Source: an uncultured Spirochaetales bacterium
Lineage (GTDB): Bacteria > Spirochaetota > Spirochaetia > Sphaerochaetales > Sphaerochaetaceae
DNA: 36,037 nucleotides
Direction of reading: 5' to 3'
Assembly (NCBI GenBank): GCA_944390865.1
Contig: CALXRC010000021.1
Span: forward strand, 1 to 36,037
A program made the translations under genes and the position numbers. The notes below the pieces were generated by a model. The model saw only the letters and a list, made by a program, of their open reading frames with translations, made no database searches and was not told the origin of the DNA. Within the stretch, counting starts at the first letter, position 1. Each line of letters starts with the position of its first letter. Shown one piece after another: positions 31,581-36,037 of the stretch.

Positions 31581-34500
31581 AGCTGAAGAGAGTACTGTCC
31601 GGCCTGATCCTGCTTTTTGCTGCCATGTCGCTTAACGCTTCTGAGGAAGCGGCGTACTTCATCACGCATGCAGATGATGCGGCAATCATGGAGATGGCCT
31701 CAGTGCGCGGCATGGACACAAGCCTTTCCGCATCACAGCTGAGGTCTCAGCTGCTGGACGGTCAGGAAGGCATCAGCCAGCAGAATGTGGATCTCACGCA
31801 GGATGGGGGCTCGTACTCTCTTGAAATTGTCAGCGCTGACAGCATGAGCGTCTCAGGCGACGGCATTGTCACACTCTCCGGCAATGCCTCTGTCCGCTTC
31901 ACGATGGAAGGGGAGAGCAGCAGGACGCTGTATGCGGACAGAATGCTGCTGGATCCTTCTGCCGGACGCCTCACAGCCTATGGAAACGTCCGCTATGAGG
32001 ACGATGACCAGACCAGCAGCATCGGAAACATCAGTGCGGACATCGTCACCTATCTTTATGATACGGGGGATCTGCTTGTCTCGGGCGGAACGACCAGCAC
32101 CCAGCGCCAGAACAATGAAGGCGAGGATGTGACTTTCTACACCACAGGAAGCCTGCTGAACTACAGGAGCGCAGACGGAGGGCTTTTCTTTCAGGACGGC
32201 TATCTCACCTCAAATCCGGACACAGCCTATTCCTCAATCAGCGCACAGTCTCTCGCCCTGCTTGAAGGCGGGGACATGTTCCTCACGAACGCCTACCTTT
32301 CAATAGGAAGAGTGCCGCTGCTTTACCTTCCTTTCTTCTTCTATCCGGGCAGCAGGCTGGCCATAAATCCTTCCTTCGGCTTTGCCTCCGACAGGGGCAT
32401 GTTCCTGTCCACCACGACAGAGCTTTTCGGCACTTATCCCAAGTTCTCATCCGCGGACGAGAGTTCCTTTGCCTCCCTTCTGAGGTCTGAAAGCGATGCA
32501 TCGATGGTGTCAAACGGCCTTTACTACACTCAGGGAGAGCCGCAGTCTGCATTTGCCAGATGGGCTGTCGAGAGCGAAAGTTATTTCGCTCTCCTGGCTG
32601 ATGTGTACCAGAATGCAGGCTTTCTGCTTGGCTTCGATACACTGGTGAAGCCGGCGGGCGTGCTCTCAATTTCTTCAGAGACAGCCTTCATACTGTCGCC
32701 TGTGCAGTCATATTACGACAGCAATTTCCGCTATTATACGCTGAATGAGGCAAATCTGTCGTCTTCATTCGGCACGCTTGACCTCTCGTTTCCCTACTAT
32801 TCTGACCCCTATGTCCTGCGCAATTACAGCAACAGGCTGACAAGCTTCTCAATTGATTCTTTCTTCGGCTCCTACCAGACCTTTCCCTCAACGCGCTCAA
32901 GTACAATAACGAGCTATAATGCGAGTCTGACAGGATCCCTTTATCTTCCCTCATCTGCATCAAACTCCTTTGTCCAGACGCTGCGCCTGTCATCAATCAC
33001 GGCCAATGCCTCCTTTGACTGGAACAGCATAGAGCAGCGCTATGAAGTCAGCGACATCACTCTGCCTTCATTCAGCTTCACGCTTTCAGGAGACATCTTC
33101 AGCTTCACTACAGACAGAGAGAGGGAAGAGGGCAGCAGCTCTCAGGCCGGAATATCGGACTATTTCATACTTTCAGATCCGCTGCTGTATGACCTGTTCG
33201 TCCTCACTCCGCGCCGGCAGGCCCTGAGCACGAACACAGAGTACGGCGTCTCTCTCAGCTACAGCCTAACGGAAAGGCTCAGCAACAGCTTTGAATATGA
33301 CATGGATCAGAGCGAGATCTTTGACAGGGAGTTCTCAAGCGACACGTCTCTTAGACTCCAGCTTGAAGCCGTAATGGGAAACTGGTTCTCTTTTGGACAG
33401 ACCCTTACTCCCAGCTACAGCTATGACTATGATGAGAGCGACAGGGAGAGCAGGGATCATTCGTTCAGCCTGCTGTCCGCCACCAGCGCAAGCATACCGG
33501 TCCTGGGACTCAGCTATAATTTCAGCGCCTATCTTTACCGCATTGAACAGAGTGAGGACACGCTGGGGCAGAACAGGAGTGAGACTGTGTACCGCTTTGA
33601 CAGCGACAATGTCAGGACACACAGTCTCACGTTCTCAAAAAGTTTCGGCTCGGTTGACAATTACGGTCAGCTCACTCCGTCCTTAAGCTACACACTGCCG
33701 CCGTTGTCAGCATCAGTCCAGCCGGCTGTCAGCTACAGGATAGGGGGAGTCAGCACCTCTTTCTCCTGGGCCTTCAAGGAAGACAGTACAGACGGAAGGT
33801 ACAAAAGCGATGACATAAGATGGTCCTTTGCCCTGACTTATCCTCATCTCACCTTCAACGTGTCTGCCCTTTATGAGAGCGGCGAGGACAGAGAAAGGCT
33901 TTTTGATCCTCTCTCTTTAACTTCATCGCTGACTCTGCGAAGCGAGGACAGGGCCTGGTCTGTCACAGAGTATCTTGACTTTGACGCATACAGCAGCGCG
34001 GGACGGAACATAGTGAATGACCTGAGGACAGTGATCAGCATTCCCTCCCTTGACTTCACGTTCAATTTCACGACTGACGGAGGCTCTCTCGTTCCTGAGT
34101 ATTTTGAGATACGCAGCAGTGTCAGCGACTTCAGCATCTACATGTGGAAGAACAGGATACGCTTTTCCCTCATTCTGGACGGACGCCTGCGCTACGACTT
34201 CCTGAATCCCTATTCCTCATCGCTGAGCCTGAAGACAGGGCTGAGCTTTTCGATTGCAGAGTTCCTTGATCTGAACATAGCGCTGACAACGGCGAACAAC
34301 GGATTCTACCGCTATATGGACAACGGATCATTTTCCTTTGCCCTCATGGCTGAGGACCTGCTGCGCTCATTTGACTTCTTCGGAGACGGACGCTACAACA
34401 CCCAGTTCAACATGGAGGCCTTTGACATAGAGCTTGTCCACTACATGGATGACTGGGACCTGCATTTCCGCTACACGGCGAGTCTGGAAAACGATGATAT

Positions 34501-34639
34501 GGGCAACTACAGATGGAACCCGTCTTTTGCTGTTTACCTGAGATGGGCTACAATACCTGATCTGAAGGTGGACCAGACCTGGAGCCAGACATCCTCAGGC
34601 AGCTGGACCAGATCCTCCAGCCTTTATACGGACGGTTAG
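31577..34639 (+). CDS. lptD: LptD/OstA-like outer-membrane assembly protein
   Basis: This 1020-residue exported protein starts at TTG 31577, with AGGAG 6 nt upstream and a 3-bp overlap with the uvrA stop. The signal peptide is [21 protein letters not shown]. An OstA-like N-terminal domain (about 45-165) shows the beta-repeat pattern [42 protein letters not shown]. From about 230 onward it has a long run of alternating aromatic/polar strands rich in Ser, Tyr and Phe, as in the LptD barrel. In Treponema, as I recall, uvrA and an LptD homologue (TP0515) are also neighbours. Many spirochaetes of this type lack classical LPS, so the cargo is uncertain. I am confident of the family, less so of the function. 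Confidence 0.82.
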   Translation: MKLKRVLSGLILLFAAMSLNASEEAAYFITHADDAAIMEMASVRGMDTSLSASQLRSQLLDGQEGISQQNVDLTQDGGSYSLEIVSADSMSVSGDGIVTLSGNASVRFTMEGESSRTLYADRMLLDPSAGRLTAYGNVRYEDDDQTSSIGNISADIVTYLYDTGDLLVSGGTTSTQRQNNEGEDVTFYTTGSLLNYRSADGGLFFQDGYLTSNPDTAYSSISAQSLALLEGGDMFLTNAYLSIGRVPLLYLPFFFYPGSRLAINPSFGFASDRGMFLSTTTELFGTYPKFSSADESSFASLLRSESDASMVSNGLYYTQGEPQSAFARWAVESESYFALLADVYQNAGFLLGFDTLVKPAGVLSISSETAFILSPVQSYYDSNFRYYTLNEANLSSSFGTLDLSFPYYSDPYVLRNYSNRLTSFSIDSFFGSYQTFPSTRSSTITSYNASLTGSLYLPSSASNSFVQTLRLSSITANASFDWNSIEQRYEVSDITLPSFSFTLSGDIFSFTTDREREEGSSSQAGISDYFILSDPLLYDLFVLTPRRQALSTNTEYGVSLSYSLTERLSNSFEYDMDQSEIFDREFSSDTSLRLQLEAVMGNWFSFGQTLTPSYSYDYDESDRESRDHSFSLLSATSASIPVLGLSYNFSAYLYRIEQSEDTLGQNRSETVYRFDSDNVRTHSLTFSKSFGSVDNYGQLTPSLSYTLPPLSASVQPAVSYRIGGVSTSFSWAFKEDSTDGRYKSDDIRWSFALTYPHLTFNVSALYESGEDRERLFDPLSLTSSLTLRSEDRAWSVTEYLDFDAYSSAGRNIVNDLRTVISIPSLDFTFNFTTDGGSLVPEYFEIRSSVSDFSIYMWKNRIRFSLILDGRLRYDFLNPYSSSLSLKTGLSFSIAEFLDLNIALTTANNGFYRYMDNGSFSFALMAEDLLRSFDFFGDGRYNTQFNMEAFDIELVHYMDDWDLHFRYTASLENDDMGNYRWNPSFAVYLRWATIPDLKVDQTWSQTSSGSWTRSSSLYTDG

Positions 34640-34644
34640 TTTTT

Positions 34645-35580
34645 ATGACAATATATTTCAATGATGTGAGTGAAATGGAAAAGGTGCTGGGCATCAATGA
34701 CAGCAACCTTGCTTATCTTGAATTTCTTTTCTCCTGTCCTCTCTCAACGAGGGGAAACCAGCTGATCATAGGAAAGGATGACGAGCGCTTTCCCAAGCTG
34801 ATCAGCCAGCTTACGCAGCTGGCAAAGGACAGACTGGAGCCCTTCAGCGAGAGTGAGCTCTACATGGAGTGGAATGCCATGAATGAGGGAGCCTCCGGTG
34901 CCGTCAGCGAGTACAGCCTCATCGTCTCCGGCCGCTCCGTCTGGCCGAAAAGCCGGAAGCAGAAAGAGTATCTGGCCTCGCTTTTTGAGAATCAGGTCGT
35001 CTTTGCCACAGGCCCGGCCGGCACGGGAAAGACCTTTCTTGCCATTGCCTATGCCCTGAACCAGGTGCTCAGCGGAAAGAAGCAGAAGCTTGTGCTGACG
35101 CGTCCTGTCGTCGAGGCCGGAGAAAGCCTGGGCTTTCTTCCCGGGGATCTCTCGCAGAAGCTGAATCCTTATCTGAAGCCCCTGTACGATGCAATGGAGT
35201 TTTTCATCACGCCGTACCAGATAAAGAGGATGGAGGATGCAGGCCAGATTGAGATCAGTCCTCTTGCCTACATGCGCGGCCGTTCCCTCAACAGATCTGT
35301 CGTGATTCTTGATGAGGCCCAGAACACGACAAAAGGGCAGATGAAGATGTTCCTCACAAGGCTTGGAGAAGACAGCAAGGCCGTTATCACAGGGGACCTG
35401 ACTCAGATTGACCTGCCGAAAAAGAATGACAGCGGCCTGGTCCATGCGCTTTCCCTGCTTCATGACATCGAGGGCCTGGCTGTGGTACAATTCTCACGAG
35501 GCGACATTATCCGCTCAAGGCTTGTGAAAGCAATCATCGCCTGTTATCAGGAAGAGGAGGAGAAAGACTGGAATGCCTGA
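34645..35580 (+). CDS. phoH: PhoH-family ATPase (PhoH/YbeZ-like)
   Basis: This 311-residue P-loop NTPase carries Walker A ATGPAGTGKTFLAIAYALN (about 127-145), the PhoH signature TRPVVEAGESLGFLPGDLSQKLNPYLKPLYDA, Walker B SVVILDEAQNTTKGQMKMFLTRLG and sensor VITGDLTQIDLP. The N-terminal 100 residues are the usual small KH-like/YbeZ extension. The family is linked to RNA metabolism beside YbeY, and phoH - pgpH-like HD gene - ybeY runs are common. It starts 5 nt after the lptD stop with no clear Shine-Dalgarno sequence, so coupled translation is likely. It overlaps the next gene by 8 bp. Confidence 0.93.
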   Translation: MTIYFNDVSEMEKVLGINDSNLAYLEFLFSCPLSTRGNQLIIGKDDERFPKLISQLTQLAKDRLEPFSESELYMEWNAMNEGASGAVSEYSLIVSGRSVWPKSRKQKEYLASLFENQVVFATGPAGTGKTFLAIAYALNQVLSGKKQKLVLTRPVVEAGESLGFLPGDLSQKLNPYLKPLYDAMEFFITPYQIKRMEDAGQIEISPLAYMRGRSLNRSVVILDEAQNTTKGQMKMFLTRLGEDSKAVITGDLTQIDLPKKNDSGLVHALSLLHDIEGLAVVQFSRGDIIRSRLVKAIIACYQEEEEKDWNA

Positions 35581-36037
35581 AAAGAGTCCTTTGCTGACTA
35601 ATGGTAATGACAAGTACAGACCGAAGACTGTGCTCCTGCTCATTCTGCTTTTCGCTCTTAACGTTATCCTGGGAATTGTCATTCCCATCCTGAGCGAGTC
35701 GAACTCGCTTTATTCTGTTGAGCTGCTTTACGCTTATCAGCCGGGAGAGCTTGCCAACGAGGATGTCATTGCTCCATATGACTTTTCATTCACTGATGAG
35801 ATCGCGACAGAGCGGCTCAGAGAGGAAAATGCCGCAGCAGTGATCCCCCGCTTCACATATTCAATGGCCCAGACGCAGCGAATGGATGCGCTGGCCCGGC
35901 AGACGGTTCAGGCGATCAATGACAGCGATACGGCTGCTCTGGAAAGCCTTTTTTCTTCCGGCGAGGCTGATGCAGAGGCCCTGATCACAAAGTTTGCCCT
36001 GCTGGATGAGGAAGGGAAGGCTGACACAGCCCTGCTG
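35573..36037 (+). CDS. PgpH-like 7TM-HD c-di-AMP phosphodiesterase, N-terminal part (runs off the window)
   Basis: The frame is open for 155 codons to the window edge. ATG 35573 follows an AGGAGGAG stretch and overlaps the phoH stop. It has a TM helix at about 19-42 (VLLLILLFALNVILGIVIPIL), then YQPGELANEDVIAPYDFSFTDEIATERLREENAAAVIPRF, which is characteristic of the extracytoplasmic domain of 7TMR-HD proteins. The HD catalytic domain would lie beyond the window. Members such as Listeria PgpH hydrolyse cyclic di-AMP; the activity is inferred from the family and from the phoH neighbour. Confidence 0.85.
   Translation, partial: MPEKSPLLTNGNDKYRPKTVLLLILLFALNVILGIVIPILSESNSLYSVELLYAYQPGELANEDVIAPYDFSFTDEIATERLREENAAAVIPRFTYSMAQTQRMDALARQTVQAINDSDTAALESLFSSGEADAEALITKFALLDEEGKADTALL

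Overview
The window looks like a spirochaete chromosome, most likely a host-associated member of the Sphaerochaetaceae/Treponema side of the phylum. This is inferred from gene content and order, not from a marker-gene search. The supporting signs are a seven-gene V/A-type ATPase operon carrying a DUF2764 gene, an uvrA-lptD-like pair followed by phoH and the start of an HD-domain gene, and solute-binding-protein export signals ending in FASGSSE. GC content is moderate. No rRNA, tRNA or CRISPR array was seen.

Layout. (1) 1-76 is the right end of an IS200/IS605-type element (TnpB/omega-RNA style hairpin), which cuts off the 3' end of an EamA-type transporter gene. That transporter is the last gene of a leftward histidine kinase - response regulator - transporter operon (57-2902). 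(2) 3008-11244 is a rightward sugar-use locus: a membrane-anchored AraC-family regulator, a periplasmic binding protein, two ABC permeases, and a two-subunit GH2 beta-galactosidase (LacL/LacM type). No ABC ATPase gene is present, so a shared ATPase from elsewhere must energise the transporter. (3) 11468-18557 is the V-ATPase operon E - DUF2764 - A - B - D - I - K. The proteolipid keeps the residues that bind Na+ in Enterococcus hirae NtpK. (4) 18723-22302 is nrdA-nrdB, a class I ribonucleotide reductase with the radical tyrosine present. (5) Leftward genes follow: a MATE exporter, a Ca2+ P-type ATPase and a small exported protein of unknown function (22358-26962). (6) 26963-27390 is the only gene-free stretch over 300 bp. 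It holds a cluster of TGACATAWG palindromic repeats, a 10-bp inverted repeat and two divergent promoters. (7) A rightward housekeeping run extends to the window edge: a short YhcH-like protein, ispG, uvrA, an LptD-like barrel protein, phoH and the 5' end of a pgpH-like c-di-AMP phosphodiesterase gene.

Points of most interest: the IS-truncated, tandem-duplicated EamA transporter; the TGACATAWG repeat cluster; a 5-nt deletion that breaks uvrA, where the inferred missing bases would restore the start of the common Illumina adapter and so may be a read-trimming artefact; several SD-less genes with a -10-like hexamer 9-11 nt before their ATG, suggesting leaderless mRNAs; and a lactic-acid-bacterium-style LacLM enzyme in a spirochaete sugar operon.
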